DNA from: Roseovarius sp. EL26
GTDB taxonomy: Bacteria > Pseudomonadota > Alphaproteobacteria > Rhodobacterales > Rhodobacteraceae
DNA: 64,000 nucleotides
Direction of reading: 5' to 3'
Assembly: GCF_900327775.1 (NCBI RefSeq)
Contig: NZ_OUMZ01000007.1
Span: 1,599,606-1,663,605, forward strand
Shown in pieces: positions 46,293-53,541 of the stretch. The translations under genes were made by a program, and so were the position numbers. The notes beneath the pieces were generated by a model. It did not search any database and had not been told where the DNA came from. It saw only the letters and a program-made list of their open reading frames with translations. Numbering within the stretch: the stretch's first letter is position 1; each line of letters starts with the position of its first letter.

Positions 46293-47284
46293 CAGTGCGC
46301 CCCTTTCAACTGTGGCATGCCAATGGCTTTGCGGTCGGTTTTCCCCGCTGGTGCATCCGTACGGATCGCCACCCGCAAACGTGAACTGCGCGAGCGCGGA
46401 TTTTCTGCGAGTTCTTCTGGATCAGGGCCGATGGCCTTACGGTTTTTCAATTCGAACTGTGGCAGTTCCTGCACCATTTGAGGCGCATGGCGGCTCCCTT
46501 GACCAGACTTACCTGCGCGGGCCTGCAAGAAGCGCTTAACCATACGGTCCTCGATCGAATGGAAGGTCACCACTGCCAACTGACCACCAGGTTTAAGCAC
46601 ACGCTCTGCCGCCTCAAGCCCAGCAACAAGTTCGCCATACTCATCGTTCACAGCGATACGGATCGCCTGAAAGCTGCGTGTAGCAGGGTGGACCTGCCCC
46701 GGTTTCGGACGTGGCAGGCATTTCGCGACCACTTCGGCCAATTGCAACGTCGTCTTGAAGGCTTCAATCTCGCGCGTTTTGACGATTGCTCGCGCAATAC
46801 GGCGACTGGCGCGTTCTTCTCCATAAAGATACAGGATATCAGCCAGTTCCGCCTCGGAAGCCGTATTCACTAGATCAGCCGCATCCGGGCCATCCTGGCT
46901 CATCCGCATGTCCAGTGGGCCATCGCGCATAAAGGAAAAGCCACGTTCAGAGAGATCTAACTGCATCGATGACACACCCAGATCAAGCACAACACCGTCC
47001 GCTTCACTGGCGTATTCATCCATTCGTGAAAATGTGCCCTGTACCAGCTCAAGTCGGCCGCCGTATTCAGCGGCCCAGTCCTGCGCCATCGTCAATGCCA
47101 ATGGGTCGCGATCTACACCCACAACCTTGCCAGCACCATCTTGCAACAATGCACGGGTGTATCCGCCAGCGCCCAGCGTCCCATCCAGCCACAAGCCGGA
47201 AATTGGCTTCACCGCTGCAATCAAAGGACGCAGCAGAACCGGAATGTGTGATGAAGTATCGGGGCCATGGGCAGCTGTTGCCAT
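46292..47284 (-). CDS. rsmH: 16S rRNA (cytosine-1402-N4)-methyltransferase
   Basis: 330 residues, formerly MraW. Methylates C1402 of 16S rRNA with S-adenosylmethionine. Seen: [15 protein letters not shown] at the N-terminus, the SAM loop [43 protein letters not shown] and [19 protein letters not shown] eight bases before the ATG at 47284 fixes the start four bases after the mraZ stop. Confidence 0.97.
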   Translation of the reverse strand: MATAAHGPDTSSHIPVLLRPLIAAVKPISGLWLDGTLGAGGYTRALLQDGAGKVVGVDRDPLALTMAQDWAAEYGGRLELVQGTFSRMDEYASEADGVVLDLGVSSMQLDLSERGFSFMRDGPLDMRMSQDGPDAADLVNTASEAELADILYLYGEERASRRIARAIVKTREIEAFKTTLQLAEVVAKCLPRPKPGQVHPATRSFQAIRIAVNDEYGELVAGLEAAERVLKPGGQLAVVTFHSIEDRMVKRFLQARAGKSGQGSRHAPQMVQELPQFELKNRKAIGPDPEELAENPRSRSSRLRVAIRTDAPAGKTDRKAIGMPQLKGAH

Positions 47285-47288
47285 CCGC

Positions 47289-47792
47289 TTATTCCCCTTT
47301 TGCACCATCAAGATAGATTAACGGGTCGAAATCATCTGGCAGATCCTCAAGCCAGGCTTCGGTTTTGGCCAGCTCTTCTTGCTCGTATGTTTCGGGTTTC
47401 CAGATCTGGAACGTATCGCCAGCGGCAATAAAGAACGCCTCTTTGTCCAACTCGACCTTCTGCCGCAGCTTTGCAGGCAGAACCAGACGCCCTGTTTCAT
47501 CGACAGTGGTTGGGAATGATTGACCGTGGAACAGACGTTGCAACATCTTGCGCTCCATTGAGCCACGCGGAAGCGCGTCGATCTTTTCGTCCACCTCTTC
47601 GATGGCCTCAATAGTGTAGCATTCCAGATAATTGCGGCGGTGATCACCATAAACGATCACCAACTCGGGGGTATCTCCATCGCGCCAGTTGGGGTCAGAT
47701 GCCTCCAGCACACGGCGAAAAGAGGCCGGGATAGACACCCTGCCCTTCGCATCCACCTTGTGGTGGCTTTCACCTCTGAACCTTCGACCCAC
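47289..47792 (-). CDS. mraZ: Transcriptional regulator MraZ
   Basis: 167 residues from a GTG at 47792. Two AbrB/SpoVT-like swapped-hairpin domains: [27 protein letters not shown] and [21 protein letters not shown], each with the DxxGRxxxP core. MraZ oligomers bind tandem TGGGN repeats in their own promoter and repress the dcw operon in E. coli. AAGGA and GAGGG stand upstream of the GTG. The frame stays open 31 codons further to a TTG, but MraZ proteins begin at RRFRGE, so that part is leader. First gene of the cluster. Confidence 0.95.
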   Translation of the reverse strand: MGRRFRGESHHKVDAKGRVSIPASFRRVLEASDPNWRDGDTPELVIVYGDHRRNYLECYTIEAIEEVDEKIDALPRGSMERKMLQRLFHGQSFPTTVDETGRLVLPAKLRQKVELDKEAFFIAAGDTFQIWKPETYEQEELAKTEAWLEDLPDDFDPLIYLDGAKGE

Positions 47793-47847
47793 TGTCCTTG
47801 GCCCTCTGCTTACCCCGGGTTCAATCCCAGGAAAATTCTTACCTCTA

Positions 47848-47892
47848 GAAACGAAACGGCGGACTGAGCTGCTGCCACTGCCCAATCCGCCG
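47848..47892 (-). terminator. Internal terminator of the mraZ leader
   Basis: On the minus strand CGGCGGA (47892-47886) pairs with TCCGCCG (47863-47857) across 22 bases, followed by TTTCGTTTCT. It lies 56 bases before the mraZ GTG. Partial termination here would release a leader RNA and lower dcw transcription. Confidence 0.6.
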
Positions 47893-48055
47893 CCCTCGTC
47901 CCGCTATGCGGGGTGTCCGATCACACGCACCATCTGGGGGGATGTCTGCTCGCTCGCGCGCCGGATCTCTTTGTTCTGATGAAGCGCGGGGCCTGTATGA
48001 AACCTGACTTGGGAGTTTTTTATCTAGCGGGGTCTGCGCCCCTTATCCCGTCCTC
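47848..48055 (-). ncRNA. Putative UpsM-like small RNA in the mraZ leader
   Basis: The predicted promoter near 48062 is about 260 bases before the mraZ start, close to the uncommonly long mraZ leader described for Rhodobacter sphaeroides, which yields the sRNA UpsM of about 206 nucleotides. Here a hairpin followed by TTTCGTTTC would end an RNA at about 47848, giving close to 207 nucleotides. Several GC-rich hairpins lie inside (CCCGC-ATA-GCGGG near 47902-47914). Sequence identity to UpsM could not be checked; ends are inferred. Confidence 0.55.
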
Positions 48056-48061
48056 ATCGTG

Positions 48062-48111
48062 TATATAGGGATGACATGGGAATTCATGGAAATCAAGGAT
48101 AAATTATGGGA
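48062..48111. promoter_or_regulatory. Probable mraZ promoter with 10-bp-phased TGGGA array (MraZ operator)
   Basis: TATATA at 48062-48067 can serve as the -10 element for leftward transcription; no good -35 is seen. On the plus strand, five units start exactly ten bases apart: AGGGA at 48067, TGGGA at 48077, TGGAA at 48087, the degenerate GGATA at 48097 and TGGGA at 48107. E. coli MraZ binds TGGGN repeats spaced by five bases, which is the same ten-base period. The array covers the -10 to upstream part of the promoter, so bound MraZ would block polymerase. Confidence 0.65.
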
Positions 48112-48175
48112 ATTACCTACATCATGTAGTTTCAAGGGTGGATGAAAATCAAGATAATGCGCCCAATTCACTCAA

Positions 48176-48184
48176 TTATCCACA
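48176..48184 (+). promoter_or_regulatory. Perfect DnaA box
   Basis: TTATCCACA, the consensus DnaA box, lies in the AT-rich DNA about 110 bases upstream of the predicted mraZ promoter. No second strong box is seen. Confidence 0.55.
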
Positions 48185-48201
48185 CAATATAGATTAATAT
48201 G

Positions 48202-48216
48202 TACCATGAAATACCA
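48202..48216 (-). promoter_or_regulatory. Paired MraZ-type box (TGGTA-TTTCA-TGGTA)
   Basis: Two TGGTA units ten bases apart on the minus strand, with the spacer TTTCA that recurs in the box at 48413-48427. Confidence 0.45.
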
Positions 48217-48248
48217 CATAAGGTGTTACAAAAATTCACTCAAATTCT

Positions 48249-48263
48249 TCCCATAAATTCCCA
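48249..48263 (-). promoter_or_regulatory. Paired MraZ box (TGGGA-ATTTA-TGGGA)
   Basis: Two exact TGGGA units separated by five bases on the minus strand, a full match to the TGGGN-N5-TGGGN operator form of E. coli MraZ, about 460 bases upstream of the mraZ start. Confidence 0.55.
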
Positions 48264-48412
48264 GTTTTTTCAAAATTTTCACTTCCACACTTCAAATTCA
48301 CGATGATTCCATGAAAATTTACTGATTAATCAAGTGCAAATTATCAATTTTACTCTTTGATGCGTGATTCGAAGCCATGAACAAATAAAAATGGCGACAA
48401 GAATAGAATTTG

Positions 48413-48427
48413 TGCCATGAAATCCCA
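48413..48427 (-). promoter_or_regulatory. Paired MraZ-type box (TGGGA-TTTCA-TGGCA)
   Basis: Two TGG units ten bases apart on the minus strand with spacer TTTCA. A related half, TTTCA-TGGAA, lies at 48307-48316. Confidence 0.45.
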
Positions 48428-48482
48428 CAGCACAGTTAAATCAGCAATCGTAAAGAATTCTCAATACTGAGAAACGCGTCGC

Positions 48483-48992
48483 TCAGACGTTTTCACCAAG
48501 CCATTTGTACATCACTCGTGCGTCCACAAGGCCGTGCTCAGGATGTTGAAATGCCAGTGGCAACCTCCCAACCGTATCAAACCCCAATCTTTCCCACAGG
48601 CGTACAGCGCCGACATTGGTCTCCACCACGCAGTTGAACTGCATCGCCAGATAGCCAAGGTTGCGTGCCTCAATCTGCGAATGGAGACACATCAGTTCGG
48701 CAACCCCACGACCGCGTGCTGAGGGGGCCACCACATAACCACAGTTGCACACGTGCGCCCCACCACCTGCTTGGTTGGTTTTGATAAAATAGGTTCCGAT
48801 AACCCCGCCTGCGTCTTCAACAACGTAGCTTGCGCGCGGGGCGTCCATCCACAAATCCTGCACGGCGACACGCGACAGCTGCGTATCGAGCGCATAGGTA
48901 TCACCGGCCCGGATCACATCGCGCAAAATCGGCCAGACCCGGTCAAAATCGCTCTCTCGTGAAAGACGTATTGTTGGTTGCGCCTGTGTCAT
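48483..48992 (-). CDS. GNAT N-acetyltransferase
   Basis: 169 residues of the GNAT fold. Seen: IRLSRESDFDRVWPILRDVIRAGDTYALD at the start (as in phosphinothricin/ribosomal-type members), the acetyl-CoA loop VAPSARGRGVAELMC and the C-terminal NVGAVRLWERLGFDTVGRLPLAF. Acetylates an amine of unknown identity. GGGGGA about nine bases before the ATG at 48992 sets the start. It transcribes toward mraZ, with the 690-base control region between. Confidence 0.87.
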   Translation of the reverse strand: MTQAQPTIRLSRESDFDRVWPILRDVIRAGDTYALDTQLSRVAVQDLWMDAPRASYVVEDAGGVIGTYFIKTNQAGGGAHVCNCGYVVAPSARGRGVAELMCLHSQIEARNLGYLAMQFNCVVETNVGAVRLWERLGFDTVGRLPLAFQHPEHGLVDARVMYKWLGENV

Positions 48993-49151
48993 CACACCGA
49001 TTCCCCCGTGCATCGTGCGTTCCATGACCATCTTAAGCGCTCCTTTAACTCGCAATTACAATCGAAACATTTCTTCAACCTGACAGAAATCAGGTTGAAA
49101 CATGATGTTTCTACTTTCGGATTCCAGAATTTCTCAGATCCGGAGGCGGTA

Positions 49152-49724
49152 ATGAAGCTCGATAAATCAGGCATATTCGGCAAAAGTAAGACAGCACGCG
49201 TGCCAATGACAGAAAAATCGGCATGGGTTCGAAAACAAAGTTCAGCTGACGCCACGTCACTCAAACACTTCTTTTCCAAGCTTTCCCCGCTGGCCTTATA
49301 TTACCGTTTCATGTCCCCTCTTACCAACGTGCCACCACACATCTTTGAGCTGCTGTGCGACCTTGATCCACAAAGGCATGTGTCCTTTGTTGTCGAAGGC
49401 ATTAACGATGATGGTCCAGCAGTGATTGGCGAAGGCCGTTATGTACGCGATGACGGTACTGAAACCCGCGCCGAATTCGCCCTTTCCATTGCTGAAGGTT
49501 GGCGCGGTCAAAGGTTGGCCTCCACCCTTATTACCCAGCTCGAACAACATGCCCAAGCCAACGACATCCACACCTTTTGGGCAGAGGTGCTGGTCGAGAA
49601 CGCCCCAATGCTTAGTCTGGCACGCAAATTTGGCTATGACGTCACCCCAGATCGCAATGATCCGCGCTGCAAGATCGTATCAAAACACATCTCAGTGTCA
49701 GCTCGCACAAAAAAGGCCGCGTAA
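49152..49724 (+). CDS. GNAT-like acetyltransferase domain protein
   Basis: 190 residues. After a basic N-terminus (GIFGKSKTARVPMTEKSAWVRKQ) comes LKHFFSKLSPLALYYRFMSPLTNVPPHI, the segment that precedes the GNAT domain in the acetyltransferase part of Pat/AcuA-like protein acetyltransferases, then FALSIAEGWRGQRLASTLITQLEQHA (acetyl-CoA loop) and NAPMLSLARKFGYDVTP. It may acetylate protein lysines; no cyclic-nucleotide or ligase domain is attached. GGAGG before the ATG at 49152. Ends in a shared terminator with acuI. Confidence 0.8.
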   Translation: MKLDKSGIFGKSKTARVPMTEKSAWVRKQSSADATSLKHFFSKLSPLALYYRFMSPLTNVPPHIFELLCDLDPQRHVSFVVEGINDDGPAVIGEGRYVRDDGTETRAEFALSIAEGWRGQRLASTLITQLEQHAQANDIHTFWAEVLVENAPMLSLARKFGYDVTPDRNDPRCKIVSKHISVSARTKKAA

Positions 49725-49741
49725 CCGCGGCCTCCTTTTCA
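49711..49741. terminator. Bidirectional terminator between GNAT gene and acuI
   Basis: Stem AGGCCGCG / CGCGGCCT with loop TAAC; T run CCTTTTC on the plus side and six T on the minus side. The GNAT stop codon lies in the loop. It ends both converging transcripts. Confidence 0.92.
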
Positions 49742-49756
49742 ATTTATTCGTGCTGT

Positions 49757-50749
49757 TCAGGCGTTAACGTCAACCACAACACGACCCTGAACTTGACCTT
49801 GCAGAATATCTGCGCCCAATTGCGGTAAATCCGACAGGGTTGCAGGTTTGATCATCGCCTCTAGCTTGTCCATCGGCAGGTCCTTGGCAATCCGCTGCCA
49901 CGCACGCACGCGGTTGTCATAGGGCTGCATGACGCTATCGATACCCAACAGGTTTACACCGCGCAGCAGAAAGGGGATCACGGTCGCGGGCAGGCCAGCA
50001 CCACCGGCAAGGCCTACAGCTGAAACCGAAGCACCGTATTTCATCTGGCCCAAAACCCGCGCGAGCATGGCACCACCAACAGCATCCACACAGCCCGACC
50101 AGCTTTCAGCCTCTAACGGGCGTTTAGTGGTCTCATTCAGCTCTTCACGCGCCACAATCTGTGTGGCCCCCAGTGCTGTCAGATACTCAGCCGTATCAGG
50201 GCGACCGGTGACGCCAGCCACTTCATAGCCAAGGTTGGCCAGAATAGCCGTGGCAACCGAACCAACGCCGCCCGCAGCACCCGTAACCAGAACAGGGCCG
50301 TTACCTGTGGTCAGTCCGTGATCTTCCAGCGCCATCACCGCCAGCATCGCGGTAAACCCAGCGGTACCAACGGCCATTGCCTGGCGCGCATCCAATCCGT
50401 CCGGCAGTGGCACCAGCCAATCTGCTTTGACGCGGGCCTTTTGCGAATAGCCACCCCAATGTGCCTCACCGACGTGCCAGCCGGTCAGGACAACCTTATC
50501 GCCGGGTTTGTAGCGATCATCGCCGCTGGCCTCGACAGTACCGGCAAAATCGATCCCCGGAATATGCGGGTAGTTGCGCACCAAACCGCCACCGGGCCCG
50601 ATGCACAGGCCGTCCTTGTAGTTCACTGTTGAATACTCAACCGCCACAGTAACTTCGGCATTTGGCAGATCATCCAGCCCGATCTGTTTGACTGCCGCGG
50701 CTGTTTTGCCGCTCTCTTCGTCTTTATCGACAACCAATGCGTTGAACAT
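49757..50749 (-). CDS. acuI: Acrylyl-CoA reductase AcuI
   Basis: 330 residues of the medium-chain dehydrogenase/reductase superfamily. AcuI reduces acryloyl-CoA to propionyl-CoA with NADPH, which detoxifies acrylate made from DMSP. Seen: MFNALVVDKDEESGKTAA, YSTVNYKDGLCIGPGGGLVR, GIDFAGTVEASGDDRYKPGDKV and the nucleotide fold VLVTGAAGGVGSVATAILANLGY. No zinc ligands, as expected for this branch. ATG at 50749 has GGAGA six bases upstream; a second ATG five codons earlier is less well placed. It follows dmdA by 62 bases, the same order as in Ruegeria pomeroyi. Confidence 0.94.
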   Translation of the reverse strand: MFNALVVDKDEESGKTAAAVKQIGLDDLPNAEVTVAVEYSTVNYKDGLCIGPGGGLVRNYPHIPGIDFAGTVEASGDDRYKPGDKVVLTGWHVGEAHWGGYSQKARVKADWLVPLPDGLDARQAMAVGTAGFTAMLAVMALEDHGLTTGNGPVLVTGAAGGVGSVATAILANLGYEVAGVTGRPDTAEYLTALGATQIVAREELNETTKRPLEAESWSGCVDAVGGAMLARVLGQMKYGASVSAVGLAGGAGLPATVIPFLLRGVNLLGIDSVMQPYDNRVRAWQRIAKDLPMDKLEAMIKPATLSDLPQLGADILQGQVQGRVVVDVNA

Positions 50750-50811
50750 ATCTTTCTCCGTCATGATTTCTTCGCTCTTATCTCAAACAGAGGCTCATCC
50801 CCCTGCCCGAC

Positions 50812-51918
50812 TTATTTCCAAAAACTGGCTTGAACCGATGCATCCCGCATGCCCTCATGCGTTTCCACCTCAAGCGCTATGCCAGCGTCCCAATGGCTAC
50901 GCTCAACCATCCCAATGGCCACGTTGGTCTCAAAATCCGGTGACCACGCGGCCGAAGTGACCTGCCCCACCTGCTGACCATCGGCAAACACCGGCCAGGC
51001 CCGGTCACAGCCCGGTATCACGCCTTCAATCGCGATAGGGCGGATCATTTGGCGGCTTCCCGCCTCCAGCTCTTCACGCAGCGCACGTCCGCCAAAGCAC
51101 GTCTCCAGACGCCCCCCGTTCACATACATCCCCAACCCACATTCTAGCGGCGTGTTGGCGCGGGTCATATCATTGCCATAGCTCAGCAATCCGCCCTCAA
51201 TACGCTCGATCAGGTTCGGCCCACCCGCGCGCACTTGCAGCTCTTCGCCCTCGGTAAACAGCGCATTCCAAAGCGGCATGGCCAATTCGTTATTGTCGAC
51301 ATAAATCTCGAACCCACCCTGCTTAGAGTACCCAGAACGTGAAATCAGAAACTCATGCCCCTCAAAGGCAAACTTCTTGCAGCCGAAAAACCGCAGCGCT
51401 CGCACATCCTCGCCGAACACGCGCGACATCAGCTCATTCGCCATCGGGCCTTGAACGCCCAAGGGTGAAACCTTCGGTTCGCTCACTTCGACATCTAAAC
51501 TGTTGCAAGCCGCGATGGCATTCACCCACATCAGGACATCGCTATCCGCGATTGAAATCCAATAGGTGTCAGGCCCCGCCTCAATCAGCACCGGATCATT
51601 CAGCATGCCACCATTCTGATCGGTCATCGGAATGTACAAACACCGCTCAGCACTCATCTTGCTCAGATCGCGGGGTGTCAGCAGTTCCACCAGTCGCAGG
51701 GCGTCCGGCCCTTTGATCTGCACCTGCCGTTCACAGGACACATCCCAGATCTGAACATGTGTCTTGAGATGACGACAGTCTTCTTCAACACTGTTGAACA
51801 TCGTTGGCAACAGCATGTGATTATAGACAGTATAGGCCTGAATTCCGGCGGCTTCGACCCCGTCAGAAAAAGGCGTCCTGCGCACCCGGCGCGAGGGTGA
51901 TAAAAGAGGCGTGTTCAC
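50812..51918 (-). CDS. dmdA: DMSP demethylase DmdA
   Basis: 368 residues, a GcvT-family enzyme that moves a methyl group from dimethylsulfoniopropionate to tetrahydrofolate, giving methylmercaptopropionate. The N-terminal SRRVRRTPFSDGVEAAG and YTVYNHMLLPT, the central KQGGFEIYVDN and the LLSYGNDMTRANTPLECGLG segment agree closely with what I remember of roseobacter DmdA rather than with glycine-cleavage GcvT. Length is normal. The start is a GTG at 51918 with GGAG nine bases upstream. Co-transcribed with acuI and probably with DUF2182-DUF1326 upstream (46-base gap). Confidence 0.93.
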   Translation of the reverse strand: MNTPLLSPSRRVRRTPFSDGVEAAGIQAYTVYNHMLLPTMFNSVEEDCRHLKTHVQIWDVSCERQVQIKGPDALRLVELLTPRDLSKMSAERCLYIPMTDQNGGMLNDPVLIEAGPDTYWISIADSDVLMWVNAIAACNSLDVEVSEPKVSPLGVQGPMANELMSRVFGEDVRALRFFGCKKFAFEGHEFLISRSGYSKQGGFEIYVDNNELAMPLWNALFTEGEELQVRAGGPNLIERIEGGLLSYGNDMTRANTPLECGLGMYVNGGRLETCFGGRALREELEAGSRQMIRPIAIEGVIPGCDRAWPVFADGQQVGQVTSAAWSPDFETNVAIGMVERSHWDAGIALEVETHEGMRDASVQASFWK

Positions 51919-51964
51919 GTCACGAACTCCATTAGGTTCAGTTGTGTCTTAAATTACAGCCCGG

Positions 51965-52672
51965 TTACTTACCCGGACCACTCCAATCAATCGGGCAGAT
52001 TTCTGCGGACTTTCCGCCAAAGTCCCAAACCCGGCCAAAGTCGCGTACGCGCGATTTCAGGCCTTTTGCCGCGATGATATCTGGCCCCATCCAGTATTTG
52101 GAATTACTCACCATCACCGGATGATCCGGGCTGGCGCCTTCGATCATCTCAATCTCACCTTGGATTTTCCGGCCAATTGACAGACTGCGCTTTTTGCCAT
52201 CGCGCACAATATCGACCCTGTGGCGCTCTGCCCCGATGATCTCGCTCACCAGCATGGTAAACAGACCCGTAGTCCCCCCAGCCTGTCCCGAAAAGATCTG
52301 CAAAATCCCATTGTAGGCCTTGCCGCTGGCACGTTCATCAACGTAGGCCGCAACCTTCCAGTTACCTTCTCCCATGCGGCCTGGAATATCGACCAGAAGA
52401 CCGACATTCAGCCCACTCAGGTCTTCACCCTCATAATGGCCTTCGTCAATCGCGATGCCCATCCACGCATGGCAGTGGCCTTCTGTGGGGGGATGCTGCC
52501 CCAAAGACACCACGCAGGGGCAAAACAGCTCACAAGAGCAGTTCAAAAACAGCTCTCCCTTGATGGCCCAATCCGTCGGACTGGCCTGACGCCGTTTTGG
52601 GTTCGGCATCCGGTTATCAATCCGCTGCGAGACCGGCAGCTTATCCGCGTTTTCCTTGCGCTGTAATGCCAT
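51965..52672 (-). CDS. DUF1326 cysteine-rich protein
   Basis: 235 residues, no signal peptide. The N-terminal GELFLNCSCELFCPCVVSLGQHPPTEGHCHAW holds five cysteines and two histidines in a metal-site pattern typical of DUF1326. The rest is a beta-rich body (WKVAAYVDERASGKAYNGILQIFSGQAGG). Function unknown; families with this motif travel with DUF2182 membrane proteins. GGAGG seven bases before the ATG sets the start three bases after the DUF2182 stop, so the two are coupled. Confidence 0.85.
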   Translation of the reverse strand: MALQRKENADKLPVSQRIDNRMPNPKRRQASPTDWAIKGELFLNCSCELFCPCVVSLGQHPPTEGHCHAWMGIAIDEGHYEGEDLSGLNVGLLVDIPGRMGEGNWKVAAYVDERASGKAYNGILQIFSGQAGGTTGLFTMLVSEIIGAERHRVDIVRDGKKRSLSIGRKIQGEIEMIEGASPDHPVMVSNSKYWMGPDIIAAKGLKSRVRDFGRVWDFGGKSAEICPIDWSGPGK

Positions 52673-52675
52673 GTG

Positions 52676-53494
52676 TTATCCTCCGTTCCACAGCGGTGTG
52701 CTCAACACGGTCACACCACCCAATATCAATATGACGCCCATCGGCCGTGTCACACGGTGGCCGATTTGCGGTAATTTTTCCAGCACCATGAACAAGGTCG
52801 CCAAACCCATCCATAGCAGATTCATCACACCACCAACAAAACCAAGCGCCATAAAGCCCCAGCAGCAGCCAACGCAAAAGGCCCCTAAACCCAGCCCCAT
52901 ACGCAGCCCGCCCTTGAACCCTGTGCGCCAGTGGCCCAGGAAATAGGTCATCGGGCTGTGACACACCCCGTGGCACAGTTCCTTGGTCCGGGTGAACTGA
53001 AACGCGCCCACCGCCAGTAGCAGCAGCCCGGCAAACAGGGGCGTCTTGGAAATGCCCAGCATGTCGACCACGCCGCCAAACAACAGGCCCAGCTGCACGC
53101 CAGTGATCAACGCAGCAAAGCCGACCCAGACAATGCCATAGCCCAGCAGCACGCCCAGCCAGCCGATCCAGCTGCCATTGGCGCTGAGCATCAGGTCTTC
53201 GTAACTGCGCAGGGTTGGCACCAAGGTCGGCAACATCATCGCCGCCATCATCACCGCCCACATCACGAACAGCGGGCCAAAATTGGCCATCGGCATATAC
53301 ATATCCATGCGCGGGTCCATGTTGCGCATCATCTCGCCCTGCATGCCCGGTCGGCCAATCAGGTCAAGATCCATATCCACGGCCATGGCGTACATCATCC
53401 ACCATGCCGCCAGAATGGCCGCAAAGAACGTCAGCCACAGCAGGTTTCTCGCCGGATATGACAAAATCATCTGCAAGGTATATCTCCATACCAC
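52676..53494 (-). CDS. DUF2182 metal-binding-like membrane protein
   Basis: 272 residues with six or seven membrane segments. Between the first two lies a methionine-rich loop (residues 51-69: eight Met in nineteen residues), then FVMWAVMMAAMMLPT, the signature of DUF2182. Cys/His pairs CHGVCHSP and CVGCCW are further candidate metal sites. Methionine plus cysteine ligands suggest a soft metal such as copper, but this is inference. GTG at 53494 has AAGG eight bases upstream; an ATG at 53470 is the alternative. First gene of the operon that ends in dmdA-acuI. Confidence 0.85.
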   Translation of the reverse strand: MVWRYTLQMILSYPARNLLWLTFFAAILAAWWMMYAMAVDMDLDLIGRPGMQGEMMRNMDPRMDMYMPMANFGPLFVMWAVMMAAMMLPTLVPTLRSYEDLMLSANGSWIGWLGVLLGYGIVWVGFAALITGVQLGLLFGGVVDMLGISKTPLFAGLLLLAVGAFQFTRTKELCHGVCHSPMTYFLGHWRTGFKGGLRMGLGLGAFCVGCCWGFMALGFVGGVMNLLWMGLATLFMVLEKLPQIGHRVTRPMGVILILGGVTVLSTPLWNGG

Positions 53495-53516
53495 GATTCG
53501 CGCCTTGCAACTTAAA

Positions 53517-53525
53517 TGTCAGACA
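53517..53525. promoter_or_regulatory. Candidate GntR/FadR-type operator TGTCAGACA
   Basis: TGTC-A-GACA is a perfect nine-base palindrome of the TGT-N3-ACA kind bound by FadR-type GntR regulators. It lies in the 47 bases between the divergent gntR gene and the DUF2182-dmdA operon, so one bound regulator could control both. Confidence 0.6.
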
Positions 53526-53541
53526 ATTAAAAGTAAGACAA

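Larger units (their letters stand above)
48061..48482. other. AT-rich gene-free region upstream of mraZ
   Basis: About 420 bases that are strikingly AT-rich against GC-rich coding DNA on both sides. No gene is visible. It holds the promoter array, the DnaA box, the paired TGG boxes listed separately, and two GANTC methylation sites (GATTC at 48306 and 48366). Confidence 0.7.

Noticed and set aside
47814..47832. CGGGTTCAATCCC resembles a tRNA T-arm on the plus strand
   Set aside because: No acceptor stem, anticodon arm or D-arm fits around it; it lies in the mraZ leader and forms an ordinary hairpin there.
47793..48060. RNase P RNA gene in the structured region before mraZ
   Set aside because: The universally conserved GAGGAAAGTCC core is absent on both strands; a leader-derived sRNA explains the region better.
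48061..48480. Replication origin
   Set aside because: AT-rich with one perfect DnaA box, but no cluster of boxes and no dnaA, parAB, hemE or gidA genes nearby.
53215..53541. N-terminal extension of the GntR regulator by 109 codons
   Set aside because: It overlaps the DUF2182 gene on the other strand and the operator; GntR proteins start near the winged helix, as from 53542.
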